14,385 nt of DNA from Syntrophomonas sp. (GCA_028693695.1 JAQUUV010000024.1:1-14385); one strand, 5' to 3'; counted from the stretch's first letter, positions 1 through 7,897 are shown. Numbers and translations: made by a program. Notes: a model not told the origin generated them from the letters alone.

Positions 1-5
1 AAGAT

Positions 6-121
6 TTCCTGGCGACAATGGCGGAGGGGCCACACCCGTTCCCATCCCGAACACGGCAGTTAAGCCCTCCAGCGCCGATGGTACTGCAGTTTACTGTGGG
101 AGAGTAGGTCGTTGCCAGGAA
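6..121 (+). rRNA. rrf: 5S ribosomal RNA
   Basis: This is 5S rRNA, the small RNA of the large ribosomal subunit. The ends close into the expected terminal helix: TTCCTGGC at 6-13 pairs with GCCAGGAA at 114-121. Internal hallmarks are present: the CCACACCCGTTCCCATCCCGAACACG block of helix III/loop B-C (around 32-55), TTAAGCCCTCCAGCGCCGATGGTACT, and the GGGAGAGTAGGTCG block near the 3' end. The length of about 116 nt is normal for bacteria. It is the last gene of an rRNA operon whose 16S and 23S genes lie upstream of the window. The exact processed ends are inferred from the closing helix and could shift by one or two bases. Confidence 0.97.
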
Positions 122-137
122 TTATTTATTAAACTAG

Positions 138-163
138 AAGCTTTCTTATGGAGAGCTTTTTTT
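138..163 (+). terminator. Rho-independent terminator of the rRNA operon
   Basis: AAGCTTTC (138-145) pairs with GAGAGCTT (151-158) across a 5-nt loop, giving an 8-bp stem with one G-U pair. A run of T residues up to 163 follows. It starts 17 nt after the 5S gene and has the classic form of an rRNA operon terminator. Confidence 0.85.
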
Positions 164-182
164 GTGCGTAAACTGCAGCATA

Positions 183-281
183 GGATTGACAAGGGGACGG
201 GGTTGTTGACACAAAAGGCTTCTTTAAAGAACCCTTTTGTGTCAACAACCCCGTCCCCTTGTCAATCCCCCTTGTCAATCC
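183..281. repeat. Long near-perfect palindrome, REP-like, with tandem tail
   Basis: Bases 183-218 and 233-268 are perfect 36-nt inverted arms containing the core GGGGACGGGGTTGTTGACAC. The 14-nt centre holds a further 12-nt palindrome (TTCTTTAAAGAA, 220-231), so the whole 86-nt unit is self-complementary except for the C219/C232 pair. The 14 nt at the end of the right arm (CCCCTTGTCAATCC, 255-268) are repeated at 268-281. There is no T-run, so it is not a simple terminator. It resembles REP-type or IS200/IS605-associated palindromic repeats; that origin is inferred, because no transposase is present here. Confidence 0.85.
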
Positions 282-303
282 TGCCTCCATCCCTGTCTAT
301 GAT

Positions 304-466
304 CTAGGTGGTATTAAAGGATGACATTATATTGTAATAACCACTGGGGCGAATTATTTGTGCCAATTCATCATTATTTGCCGAAGCCCAAAATACAACC
401 TGGATGAATGTAGAGAAGGCAATAAGAAATTTTGGTGAACAACAATTAACCAAATATGCGCTCTAG
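304..466. pseudogene. Scrambled remnant of an endonuclease III-like (HhH-GPD) gene
   Basis: Two short stretches with strong similarity to the same DNA glycosylase family lie head to head. On the plus strand, 380-466 reads AEAQNTTWMNVEKAIRNF and on to a stop; it matches the family signature (ILTQNT.W.NVEKAI.NL). On the minus strand, 381 down to 304 reads NNDELAQIIRPSGYYN before a stop; it matches the segment that normally follows some 25 residues later in the same protein (eLA.lIRPaGYYN.KA). In an intact gene both would be on one strand in the opposite order. No start codon, helix-hairpin-helix or iron-sulfur cysteines survive. The family match is from recall of its consensus. The remnant overlaps the last codons of the DEAD-box gene on the other strand and lies just beyond the long palindrome. 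Confidence 0.65.
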
Positions 467-1945
467 TACACGCTGAAGGAATGGTTTCTTAGTTGTAGAA
501 TTTTGACTCTGAATAATCTCTGTGCTTCGTTTGTCATCGACCACATCGGCTTCCGTGGAATAGGGAAGTACGGGTTTTTCGATTGCTTGGATTGGTTTTA
601 CCTGCTCGGCAGGATGCACTGTATTGACCCGTTTGGGTTTTTTATAATCCGTATTTACCTCGGCCGACCGATCTCTGCCCTTCTCATGATGCTGAGGAGG
701 CTTTGTATAAGAGCGCTTGTTTTGAGTTCCTCTCAAGTTAGAATCAGAAGCAGCCCCAGGCGAATTGATCTTCTGTGAATTCGCCAGTATCCATTCATCG
801 ATTGAAGATCTATGCTCCTTTAAAACAGCCTCCGATGGCAATTCCGCTTCCTCAATCATAGCTCCGATATGCTCTTCTATCTCATAGAGGCTCATAATAT
901 CTTCGCCTGTAACCAAAGTAATGGCGCGGCCTCCGTTCCCGGCTCTGCCGGTACGCCCGATCCTATGCACATAGCCGTCTTTCTCGATAGGAACATCATA
1001 GTTGATCACCAGGGACAAATCGTCGATGTGAATACCCCGGGCTGCAACATCTGTGGCTACCAGTAAATGAAACTCTCCCTGCTTGAACTGCTGTAGGGTC
1101 TTCAGCCGTTTAACCTGGGGGATATCTCCGTGCAAGGCCTGAGAAGCATACCCCTTTCGGGATAAGAACATTTGAACCCTATCGACAGTGATTCGCGTAT
1201 TGCAGAAAATCATACAGCTTTCCGGCTGCTCATCCAGAAGAATACGGTTCAACTGTATGCTCTTTTCGTTATTATTCACACGGTAGTATACTTGTTGGGT
1301 AGTAGTCACTGTCTTGGTCTGCGATTCAATCTCAATAGTTACTGGATGTTTCATATAGTCTCTGCATATTTTATGGATTTCAGCGGGTATGGTGGCTGAA
1401 AAAAGGAGAGTAACCCTATCTTTGGGGAGGGTTTTAATAATTCTCGCCACCTGATCGAGAAAACCCATGTCCAGCATCCTGTCCGCTTCATCAAGTACCA
1501 AAAAGCGTATATGTTTGGTTTTCAAATTCCCGTGACTTATGTGATCAAATACCCGGCCCGGTGTTCCAGTAACAATGGAAACTCCCTTATTAAGGGCCTG
1601 GATTTCAACATTAATATTGTGCTGCCCGTATACAGCCGTCGTCTTGTGCTGAAGATGCTTTGACATCTGCTTGAGATCGCTGTCTACTTGGACTGCCAGT
1701 TCCCGTGTCGGTGTGAGAATCAGACCTTGGGGTTCCACCGCTCCAGAATCAGTCATTTGCAGCATGGGAACGCCAAAAACAGCAGTCTTGCCACTGCCCG
1801 TTTTAGACATGACGATCAGATCTTCCTGATTTAGAACATGAGGAATTGCTCTGCTCTGCACCTCTGTAGGCGCCTCAAAGCCCATATTTTTTATCGCCTT
1901 TAAAATAGGAGCTGAAATGCCCAGGTCATTAAAACTACTCAACAT
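446..1945 (-). CDS. DEAD-box ATP-dependent RNA helicase
   Basis: An RNA helicase of the DEAD-box family, expected to unwind RNA duplexes during ribosome assembly, mRNA decay or cold adaptation. All core motifs are present in order: Q motif (FNDLGI... VQ30), motif I SKTGSGKT (47-54), Ia PTREL (79-83), Ib TPGR (128-131), II DEAD (152-155), III SAT (183-185), IV MIFCNT (245-250), V ATDVAARGI (297-305) and VI HRIGRTGR (327-334). After about residue 375 comes a 120-residue polar, basic, low-complexity tail typical of RNA-binding extensions. It ends in a more hydrophobic block, KKPFLQRVLERIFG, that may be a short docking helix. The length of 499 aa is close to Bacillus CshA (about 494), but orthology to CshA rather than another DEAD-box paralogue cannot be decided here. 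The ATG is preceded by AAGAAG. The gene is monocistronic and faces the rRNA operon end. Confidence 0.95.
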   Translation of the reverse strand: MLSSFNDLGISAPILKAIKNMGFEAPTEVQSRAIPHVLNQEDLIVMSKTGSGKTAVFGVPMLQMTDSGAVEPQGLILTPTRELAVQVDSDLKQMSKHLQHKTTAVYGQHNINVEIQALNKGVSIVTGTPGRVFDHISHGNLKTKHIRFLVLDEADRMLDMGFLDQVARIIKTLPKDRVTLLFSATIPAEIHKICRDYMKHPVTIEIESQTKTVTTTQQVYYRVNNNEKSIQLNRILLDEQPESCMIFCNTRITVDRVQMFLSRKGYASQALHGDIPQVKRLKTLQQFKQGEFHLLVATDVAARGIHIDDLSLVINYDVPIEKDGYVHRIGRTGRAGNGGRAITLVTGEDIMSLYEIEEHIGAMIEEAELPSEAVLKEHRSSIDEWILANSQKINSPGAASDSNLRGTQNKRSYTKPPQHHEKGRDRSAEVNTDYKKPKRVNTVHPAEQVKPIQAIEKPVLPYSTEADVVDDKRSTEIIQSQNSTTKKPFLQRVLERIFG

Positions 1946-1977
1946 TATTATCTTCTTTCATTATTTCTAGGTGTTTA

Positions 1978-1986
1978 ATTGTACCA
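1978..1986 (-). promoter_or_regulatory. Extended -10 promoter element for the DEAD-box gene
   Basis: Read on the minus strand this is TGGTACAAT, an extended -10 (TGnTACAAT), 32 nt upstream of the helicase ATG. The -35 position holds only a weak match (TAGAAC with 17-nt spacing). It would give a 5' leader of about 25 nt. This is inferred from sequence alone. Confidence 0.4.
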
Positions 1987-2007
1987 TTTTATTCCGGTTT
2001 GTTCTAT

Positions 2008-2034
2008 ACGTAGGAAAAGGGGGACAGTACCTAC
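2008..2034. repeat. Short GGGGGACA-type palindromic repeat fragment
   Basis: GTAGG (2010-2014) and CCTAC (2030-2034) flank AAAAGGGGGACAGTA. The GGGGGACA core is like the one in the inverted repeat at 11339-11396 and close to the GGGGACGG core of the palindrome at 183-268. It is probably a partial copy of the same kind of dispersed element. The rest of the 1946-2257 intergenic stretch shows no gene; it holds the helicase promoter and, weakly, a possible msrAB promoter (TTGTTA 2129-2134, TATATG 2152-2157). Confidence 0.4.
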
Positions 2035-2257
2035 ATTATTCAGACAAGTTACCTAATTTGGAAAATGACCTTTTAAATTGTCGAGATTGAGGATTTTGTA
2101 TCTAAACATAAATAAGTAGGATAAACAATTGTTAATAATCAGTGCCTTTCTTATATGATTTAAAGAGCAATGGTAATAAACTGCTCCTGGGGTTTAATGA
2201 AGAGCAATACCGGGAATATATAAAGTAATTACTTAAGAGGTCTGGAGGCATGTGGAT

Positions 2258-3259
2258 ATGGATAATCAATACAATGAAATACTACAAGCTGGTGAGGAAT
2301 TGGCTACACTGGCCGGAGGCTGTTTTTGGTGTATGGTACCTCCGTTTATAAATTTACCGGGAGTAATTAAGGTTGTTTCTGGATACACCGGAGGAGATAA
2401 AGAAAATCCAACGTATAAAGAGGTTTGTAATGGGGCTACTGGGCATTTAGAAGCCATACAACTAACCTTTGAGCCACAAACAATAGGTTATGAGAAACTG
2501 CTGGAAATATTCTGGAAACAGATTGATCCCACCGATGCAGGTGGTCAGTTTGCCGATCGAGGTAGGTCCTACCGTACAGCTATATTCTATCATAATGAGA
2601 GTCAACGTCTGGCAGCAGAAGCTTCCAAAGAGGCCATAAACCAAAGCCACCGTTTCTCAGCTCCCGTGGCTACATTAATTCTACCGGCCAGGACTTTCTA
2701 TTCGGCCGAAGATTACCACCAGGACTATTTTAAAAAGAATCCCGTTCATTATAAAAAATACCGAACTGGTTCCGGACGCGAAGCTTTCATAAATTTCCAA
2801 TGGGCTGAAAATACATCAAGTCCTGATCCTGCATCCATGAAAGATCTGGCTAAACGCCTAAGCAAAATCCAATTTGATGTCACTCAAAATAATGCAACCG
2901 AGCCACCCTTTCGTAATGAATACTGGGATAATAAGCGAGCTGGCATATATGTGGATGTGGTATCTGGACAAGTCCTGTTTAGCTCTCTAAATAAGTATGA
3001 TTCAGGTTGTGGTTGGCCCAGTTTTACCCGGCCCCTGAAAGAAGATTATGTGGTAGAGAAAAGCGACCTGAGTCAGGGCATGCGCAGAATCGAAGTGAAA
3101 AGCCAACAAGCTGATTCACACCTGGGTCATGTTTTTAATGATGGCCCAGATCCGTCTGGATTACGCTACTGTATTAATTCCGCCGCCCTGCGATTTATTC
3201 CTTTGGAAGAGATGAAAGCATTCGGCTATGGGGATTACCTGCATATATTTGAGGAATAA
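2258..3259 (+). CDS. msrAB: Bifunctional methionine sulfoxide reductase MsrA-MsrB
   Basis: It reduces both S- and R-diastereomers of methionine sulfoxide in oxidised proteins. The N-terminal MsrA domain (about residues 14-165) has the catalytic motif GGCFWCM with Cys22 as the nucleophile, and typical GYTGG and the HQDYF block. The C-terminal MsrB domain (about 195-320) has SGCGWPSF, HLGHVFNDGP and RYCIN, where Cys305 is the catalytic residue. Cys251 in SGCGWPSF, 54 residues earlier, is the likely resolving cysteine. The two CxxC zinc motifs of many MsrB proteins are absent. A GTG at 2252 is in frame, but GGAGG (2244-2248) would be only 3 nt from it and is 9 nt from the ATG at 2258, so 2258 is preferred (333 aa). 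It is a single gene, convergent with the next one; there is no signal peptide, so it is cytoplasmic. Confidence 0.95.
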   Translation: MDNQYNEILQAGEELATLAGGCFWCMVPPFINLPGVIKVVSGYTGGDKENPTYKEVCNGATGHLEAIQLTFEPQTIGYEKLLEIFWKQIDPTDAGGQFADRGRSYRTAIFYHNESQRLAAEASKEAINQSHRFSAPVATLILPARTFYSAEDYHQDYFKKNPVHYKKYRTGSGREAFINFQWAENTSSPDPASMKDLAKRLSKIQFDVTQNNATEPPFRNEYWDNKRAGIYVDVVSGQVLFSSLNKYDSGCGWPSFTRPLKEDYVVEKSDLSQGMRRIEVKSQQADSHLGHVFNDGPDPSGLRYCINSAALRFIPLEEMKAFGYGDYLHIFEE

Positions 3260-3296
3260 TAAAGTATAGCTATGGGTAATTTGACCGATTGATAAT

Positions 3297-3319
3297 ATAA
3301 TATGAAACTAAAATATTAT
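3297..3319. terminator. Weak AT-rich hairpin between convergent genes
   Basis: ATAATAT (3297-3303) pairs with ATATTAT (3313-3319) in the 56-nt gap between two convergent genes, overlapping the stop codon of the minus-strand gene. With only A-T pairs it is a poor terminator; it is the only symmetry seen where two transcripts must end. Confidence 0.2.
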
Positions 3320-4107
3320 TTCAATAAATCCTTGACCTTAACCTCCGGATGGTGATACCGCGAATAGGCTGGTGTTTTTTTGCCGTACTGCAAGGCCTCT
3401 TGGGGGCACCATTGTATACAGGCCAAACATTGCTCACAGTGATTTTGCCAGACCAGTTTCTCATCGTGCATCGTAATATTTTTACTGGGACAAATCTGGA
3501 TACACAGCCCGCATTGATTACACCGCTCATCAACCCAGAACTTTCCATCCATCTTAGGGACATGGGGAAAACTTAGTTTATATAACCAGGTAAAAACGAT
3601 CCTTTGCCAGACGGGACCTTTTTCCACAGGCATTTTTACTCTACGGCTAATTCCTTGCGCAATTTTAGATATCTTTATACGAGCTGCCACAAAAAGTTCA
3701 TTTTGTTCTGCCGGTGAACCCGGGCCTCCCCAGGGGATATAGTTAGAAGGCATAACAATCGACCAACCGCTGGATAGGACTAAACCCTTGGATTCCATAA
3801 CCTTATGCAATTGGACAAGGGTATTAGATACTTGCCCGGCATTGTTAGCAACAGCAAACATATACTCCGGGGACATTGCTTGCAAATGTTCCAGAAAGTC
3901 TAAAACCCGGTGCGGTACGCCCCAAATATGCACTGGAAAAACTAGGCCAATCACTTGCGAATCAATATTATGCTGGTTAATATCCCAATCCAACATAGAG
4001 ATAAGTTCTGTATTACCAAGTTCGCGGGCCAAAGTCCAGGCAGCCCACAAAGAATTACCGGTACCTGAAAAGTAAAAAATAGTTGTCTTCGTTGTTTGAT
4101 TGTTCAT
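3316..4107 (-). CDS. EFR1-type flavodoxin/2[4Fe-4S] ferredoxin fusion protein
   Basis: A cytoplasmic electron-transfer protein combining an FMN-binding flavodoxin fold with a bacterial ferredoxin. The N-terminus carries the phosphate-binding loop FYFSGTGNS (11-19) and flavodoxin-like FPVHIWGVP and VANNAGQ segments. The C-terminus has two cluster motifs, C196-x2-C199-x2-C202-x3-C206-P and C224-x2-C227-x2-C230-x3-C234-P, for two 4Fe-4S clusters. The 263-aa length and layout fit the EFR1 family common in Clostridia; the physiological partner is not known from sequence. The ATG is well placed, 5 nt after AAGGAG. The gene is monocistronic with its own candidate promoter. A short region around 160-185 between the domains is basic and aromatic, but not long enough to be called a membrane segment. 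Confidence 0.9.
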   Translation of the reverse strand: MNNQTTKTTIFYFSGTGNSLWAAWTLARELGNTELISMLDWDINQHNIDSQVIGLVFPVHIWGVPHRVLDFLEHLQAMSPEYMFAVANNAGQVSNTLVQLHKVMESKGLVLSSGWSIVMPSNYIPWGGPGSPAEQNELFVAARIKISKIAQGISRRVKMPVEKGPVWQRIVFTWLYKLSFPHVPKMDGKFWVDERCNQCGLCIQICPSKNITMHDEKLVWQNHCEQCLACIQWCPQEALQYGKKTPAYSRYHHPEVKVKDLLK

Positions 4108-4165
4108 ACCTACTCCTTAAAAAGCATTTCTTAACTACATAGTCTCTAATCTTCACCACAATTCC

Positions 4166-4194
4166 AGAATAACCATAGTCAGTATTATGGTCAA
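4166..4194 (-). promoter_or_regulatory. Candidate promoter with palindromic spacer upstream of the EFR1-type gene
   Basis: On the minus strand TTGACC (4194-4189) and TATTCT (4171-4166) are spaced by exactly 17 nt, about 60 nt upstream of the ATG. The spacer is bounded by a 6-bp inverted repeat, ACCATA (4172-4177) and TATGGT (4186-4191), which could be an operator. The -10 is only a 4/6 match, so this is a candidate. Confidence 0.4.
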
Positions 4195-4331
4195 TAGCTT
4201 TTTGTTATACGATATTTTTACATTTACTTCGAATATTGACTAATGAAATCGACAACTGGTAGACTCAATTAACGATTCACACGAAGGGTAACAGTTCTGG
4301 AGTTAGCAAGACTCAAACTTATAAAAAAGTA

Positions 4332-4364
4332 TTTACATAAACTTAATAATTATATAAATTATTA
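4332..4364 (+). promoter_or_regulatory. Candidate promoter and AT-rich inverted repeat upstream of citrate synthase
   Basis: TTTACA (4332-4337) is followed after 17 nt by TAAATT (4355-4360). An 8-bp inverted repeat, TAATAATT (4344-4351) and AATTATTA (4357-4364), overlaps the -10 region and could bind a regulator. The site lies about 150 nt upstream of the citrate synthase start. The rest of the 4108-4513 gap shows no convincing gene or RNA. Confidence 0.3.
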
Positions 4365-4513
4365 GGATATACCCGATTGGAAACGATAGATCTTTGTATA
4401 AATACTAACTAGACTGTCTATATGAATAAGCACAACTACCTAATATTAAAAGCTAGTCCCGATAAAGCCTATACTTGTTCTTTAAAATATTTTTTCATGG
4501 AAGGAAGATAACG

Positions 4514-5887
4514 ATGGACTCGATGAACCTGATAGAGGAATTAAGTGTTTTGGCAGAAAACAACAATAGAATAGAGATTGAGCTTTATTCAAAGTACAAT
4601 GTAAAACGTGGATTAAGAAATAGTGATGGTACGGGTGTTCTGGTCGGTTTGACTGAAATTGGTGATGTCCATGCCTATATAATGGATGAAGGAGAAAAAG
4701 TTCCAGTAGAAGGACAGCTAAGATACCGGGGAATAGATGTTAATGATTTCGCCAAAGGTTTTGTAGATGAAAAACGTTTTGGGTTTGAGGAATGTTGCTA
4801 TCTGCTGCTTTTTGGCAGACTTCCGGACAGTGATAGTCTGAAAAATTTCAAGAATTTATTAGGCAAAAATAGATTTTTACCAGATGGCTTTACTGAAGAC
4901 ATGATCTTGAAAGCGTCCAGTAAAGATATAATGAATAAAATGGCAATGAGTGTTTTGGCTATGTATTCATATGACGCCAATCCAGATGATACCAGCATTA
5001 AAAATGTACTTAGGCAGTGCATTGAATTGATTGCGCGTTTCCCTACCATGGCTGCATACAGTTACCAATCCAAGGTTCATAACTACGACGGAAAAAGCCT
5101 GTTCATACATAGTCCCCAGCCGGAATTAAGTACTGCGGAAAATATTTTGCACATGATTATGCCCGACAGTAAATACACAGAACTTGAGGTTCGCATACTT
5201 GACCTGGCACTTGTCCTCCATGCTGAGCACGGTGGTGGTAATAACTCTGCATTTATAACGCATGCCATTACGTCTACTGGAACAGACACATACTCTGCCA
5301 TCGCTGCTGCACTAGGTGCATTGAAGGGGCCTCAGCACGGAGGTGCCAACCTGAAAGTTATGGGAATGATGGCAGAAATAAAGAGAAACGTTAATGACTG
5401 GGAGGATGAAAAGGAAGTTGCCAGCTACCTTGAAAAGATTCTAAATAAGCAAGCATTTGATAGATCTGGTCTCATCTATGGAATGGGTCATGCAGTATAT
5501 ACTCTTTCAGACCCAAGGGCAGTTTTGCTTAAACAAAACGCTGGGGCTCTGGCTAAGGAAAAAGGCATGGAAAAAGAATTCAATCTATATAAATTGATTG
5601 AAAGAATTGCTCGCGAAGTATTCTGCAGGGTAAGGAAAACTGACCACACTATGTGTGCCAATGTAGACTTTTATTCCGGATTTGTATATACGATGCTGAA
5701 TATTCCTGTCGACTTATTTACTCCAATATTTGCAATAGGAAGAATCCCCGGTTGGTGTTCACATAGGATTGAAGAACTTATCAGCGGTGGGAAAATAATT
5801 AGGCCAGCTTATAAAAATGTTATAGGTAAAAAGAAATACGTAAGCCTTGGTGAAAGAGATAATGGGAAATTGAAAAATAACCCCTAA
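4514..5887 (+). CDS. Citrate synthase (Si-type, citrate/2-methylcitrate synthase family)
   Basis: It condenses acetyl-CoA with oxaloacetate to citrate; the related 2-methylcitrate reaction cannot be excluded from sequence. Visible family blocks are LRYRGIDVNDF (residues 69-79), HAEHGGGNNSAF with the oxaloacetate-binding/catalytic histidine (236-239), GALKGPQHGGAN with the second catalytic His (275), GMGHAVYTLSDPR, NVDFYSG with the catalytic Asp (385), and FAIGRIPGW. At 457 aa it is longer than the usual 370-430, because of an extended N-terminus. The frame is open from 4475, but the ATG at 4514 is chosen since GGAAGGAAG (4499-4507) sits 6 nt before it. The gene stands apart from other TCA-cycle genes; topoisomerase III begins 66 nt downstream and may be cotranscribed. 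In anaerobes this enzyme often serves glutamate synthesis, which is an inference here. Confidence 0.94.
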   Translation: MDSMNLIEELSVLAENNNRIEIELYSKYNVKRGLRNSDGTGVLVGLTEIGDVHAYIMDEGEKVPVEGQLRYRGIDVNDFAKGFVDEKRFGFEECCYLLLFGRLPDSDSLKNFKNLLGKNRFLPDGFTEDMILKASSKDIMNKMAMSVLAMYSYDANPDDTSIKNVLRQCIELIARFPTMAAYSYQSKVHNYDGKSLFIHSPQPELSTAENILHMIMPDSKYTELEVRILDLALVLHAEHGGGNNSAFITHAITSTGTDTYSAIAAALGALKGPQHGGANLKVMGMMAEIKRNVNDWEDEKEVASYLEKILNKQAFDRSGLIYGMGHAVYTLSDPRAVLLKQNAGALAKEKGMEKEFNLYKLIERIAREVFCRVRKTDHTMCANVDFYSGFVYTMLNIPVDLFTPIFAIGRIPGWCSHRIEELISGGKIIRPAYKNVIGKKKYVSLGERDNGKLKNNP

Positions 5888-5953
5888 CATTTAAAGAGTA
5901 GTTTAGGAATCAAGAAAAACAAAGCTCAGTTTTGGGGCATGAGGATAAATATA

Positions 5954-7897
5954 TTGACGAAAAAATTATACATCACAGAAAAACCATCTGTGGCTGACAG
6001 TTTTGCCAGCGTGTTAGGTTTAGAAATATTGAAATCCGATAGGGGTAGGGGCTATGCGGAAAATGATAGAGCAATCATAAGTTGGTGCTATGGTCATCTG
6101 GTGACCATGGCTTACCCGGAAGTCTACGATCCTGCCTATAAGTCATGGCGGGTAGAGCACCTGCCTATCATTCCCCAGGAATATAAATATAAAATCATTG
6201 ATAATGCAGGAACAAAAAAACAGTTTAATGTGATAAGAAAACTGATGCATCGTCATGATGTGGATATGATTTACTCTTGTACAGATAGCGGGCGCGAAGG
6301 TGAGTATATATTCCGCTTAGTTTATCAATTAAGTGAAACGAATAAACCTGCCAAACGGGTATGGATATCTTCCCAGACTGAAGATGCAGTAAGAAGAGGA
6401 ATCGATGAAGCCAAAGATATTTGTGAGTACGATTCCTTGTCCCAGGCGGCTTATTGTAGAGCCAAAGAGGATTGGCTCTTTGGCATGAATTTCAGTAGAA
6501 TTTACACATGCCAGTATGGCAAGGATTTAGCGACTCGTTTCAACGAGGCCAAACGGTCGGTAATTGCCATTGGTCGAGTGATGACTTGTGTCCTGGGTTT
6601 AGTCGTGGATAGAGAATTGGAAATCAGAAACTTTGTGCCCAAGGTCCATTATGGAGTTATAGCCAGCTTTTTGTCTCAAGAGAGCTGTATTGCCTATCAG
6701 GGTAAATGGCAACCCAAGAAAAAAAGGGGGCCAGAGCAGCCAGCCGATGAACTTGAAGGCGAAGAAAAATATCTCAACCAGGAGGATGCCCTGACGATTA
6801 TCGACAAATTGAAGGGACATGAAGCCACCGTAAAAAAAGTGGAGGTTAAAGTTAGGAAGGAACAACCACCCCTGCTTTTTAATCTTGCCGAGCTACAATC
6901 GGAAGTCAATAAAAAATTTAAACTTCCTGTTGATAAAACTTTAGAGATCGCTCAGAGCCTCTATGAGAAAAAACTTATATCTTACCCGAGAACAGACAGT
7001 CGGGTATTGTCCACAGATATTATTAAAGAAATACCCAAAGTCCTTAATGGTTTGTATAAGAATACAGCGTTCAAGGACTCTGTTATAAGAATAAAGGATT
7101 TTGGCAAGCTTGCTATTGATAAATCCACCAAAAGGTTCGTGGATGACAGCAAGGTGACTGACCACTATGCTATCATCCCCACCTATGTGGCGACTGATTT
7201 GTCCAGGTTGGATGCAGATAGCCGGAGTATATACAGCATAATTGTGAAAAGGTTTCTGGCTATTTTCTACCCGGCCGCGGAGTATAATACGGTGAAGGTA
7301 GAGACGGAAATTGAAGGTGAGATCTTTGTAACTAATTCCAAAACCTTAAAAGAACCAGGCTGGAAAGAAGTCTATGAAGTAACCCCTGCAAAAAACGAAG
7401 AGGAGATATCAGCCTCACCCATTCATCAGCTCATCAAAAAAGAAAAGTGTGACGTAACAGCCCTGGATTTAGAGCAGAAGGAAACGAAGCCACCCTCCCG
7501 TTTCTCCGATGCTGCATTGATTCTGACTATGGAAAAAGCGGGGAAGTATATCGAAAACGAAGAACTCCGCGAGCAGATAAAGACGTGCGGTATAGGTACC
7601 TCAGCTACACGTTCAGGGATTATTAAGAAGCTTAAGGATATCGGCTATATTAAAATTAATCCCAAGACCCAGATTGTTTCACCCGAGCCCAAAGGAGAGG
7701 CGATTGTGGAACTGGTTCGCCTGTCAGCCAAGGAACTATTAAATCCTATCCTGACTGCCAGTTGGGAAAAGGGTTTGTTCATGATTCAAAATAAGGAGAT
7801 AACCGAGGAAATTTTTGAAGCGAAGTTGAACAGCTACATCACCCGAACCATTGAAAAGGTGAAGAGGAATAAAGGCGCAGCACTTCCATCCCCTTGA
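5954..7897 (+). CDS. topB: DNA topoisomerase III (type IA)
   Basis: A type IA topoisomerase that cuts one DNA strand through a tyrosine and decatenates or relaxes DNA. The N-terminal TOPRIM domain has LYITEKPS and the metal-binding TDSGREGEY motif (about residues 110-118). The active site is SYPRTDSR, with Tyr344 (numbered from the TTG). CGIGTSATRSGII marks the final core domain. The family's usual GRVQTPTLG block reads GRVMTCVLG, a variant, and there are no C-terminal zinc fingers. Length is 647 aa. Two starts are possible: ATG at 5939, whose GGGG is only 1 nt away, or TTG at 5954, 9 nt after GAGG and giving the family-typical start MTKKLYITEKPS. The second is preferred but not certain. It follows citrate synthase closely and shares no obvious function with it. 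Confidence 0.94.
   Translation: MTKKLYITEKPSVADSFASVLGLEILKSDRGRGYAENDRAIISWCYGHLVTMAYPEVYDPAYKSWRVEHLPIIPQEYKYKIIDNAGTKKQFNVIRKLMHRHDVDMIYSCTDSGREGEYIFRLVYQLSETNKPAKRVWISSQTEDAVRRGIDEAKDICEYDSLSQAAYCRAKEDWLFGMNFSRIYTCQYGKDLATRFNEAKRSVIAIGRVMTCVLGLVVDRELEIRNFVPKVHYGVIASFLSQESCIAYQGKWQPKKKRGPEQPADELEGEEKYLNQEDALTIIDKLKGHEATVKKVEVKVRKEQPPLLFNLAELQSEVNKKFKLPVDKTLEIAQSLYEKKLISYPRTDSRVLSTDIIKEIPKVLNGLYKNTAFKDSVIRIKDFGKLAIDKSTKRFVDDSKVTDHYAIIPTYVATDLSRLDADSRSIYSIIVKRFLAIFYPAAEYNTVKVETEIEGEIFVTNSKTLKEPGWKEVYEVTPAKNEEEISASPIHQLIKKEKCDVTALDLEQKETKPPSRFSDAALILTMEKAGKYIENEELREQIKTCGIGTSATRSGIIKKLKDIGYIKINPKTQIVSPEPKGEAIVELVRLSAKELLNPILTASWEKGLFMIQNKEITEEIFEAKLNSYITRTIEKVKRNKGAALPSP

Noticed and set aside
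183..281. Direct repeat tail considered as the start of a CRISPR array
   Set aside because: Only two overlapping copies of 14 nt, without spacers, and no cas genes nearby.
503..1399. Several plus-strand open frames inside the DEAD-box gene
   Set aside because: They are antisense shadows of a gene with all helicase motifs; none has a ribosome binding site or family motif.
4422..4511. 29-codon ORF ending two bases before the citrate synthase ATG, a possible leader peptide
   Set aside because: It has no ribosome binding site, no run of regulatory codons and no terminator/antiterminator pair near it.
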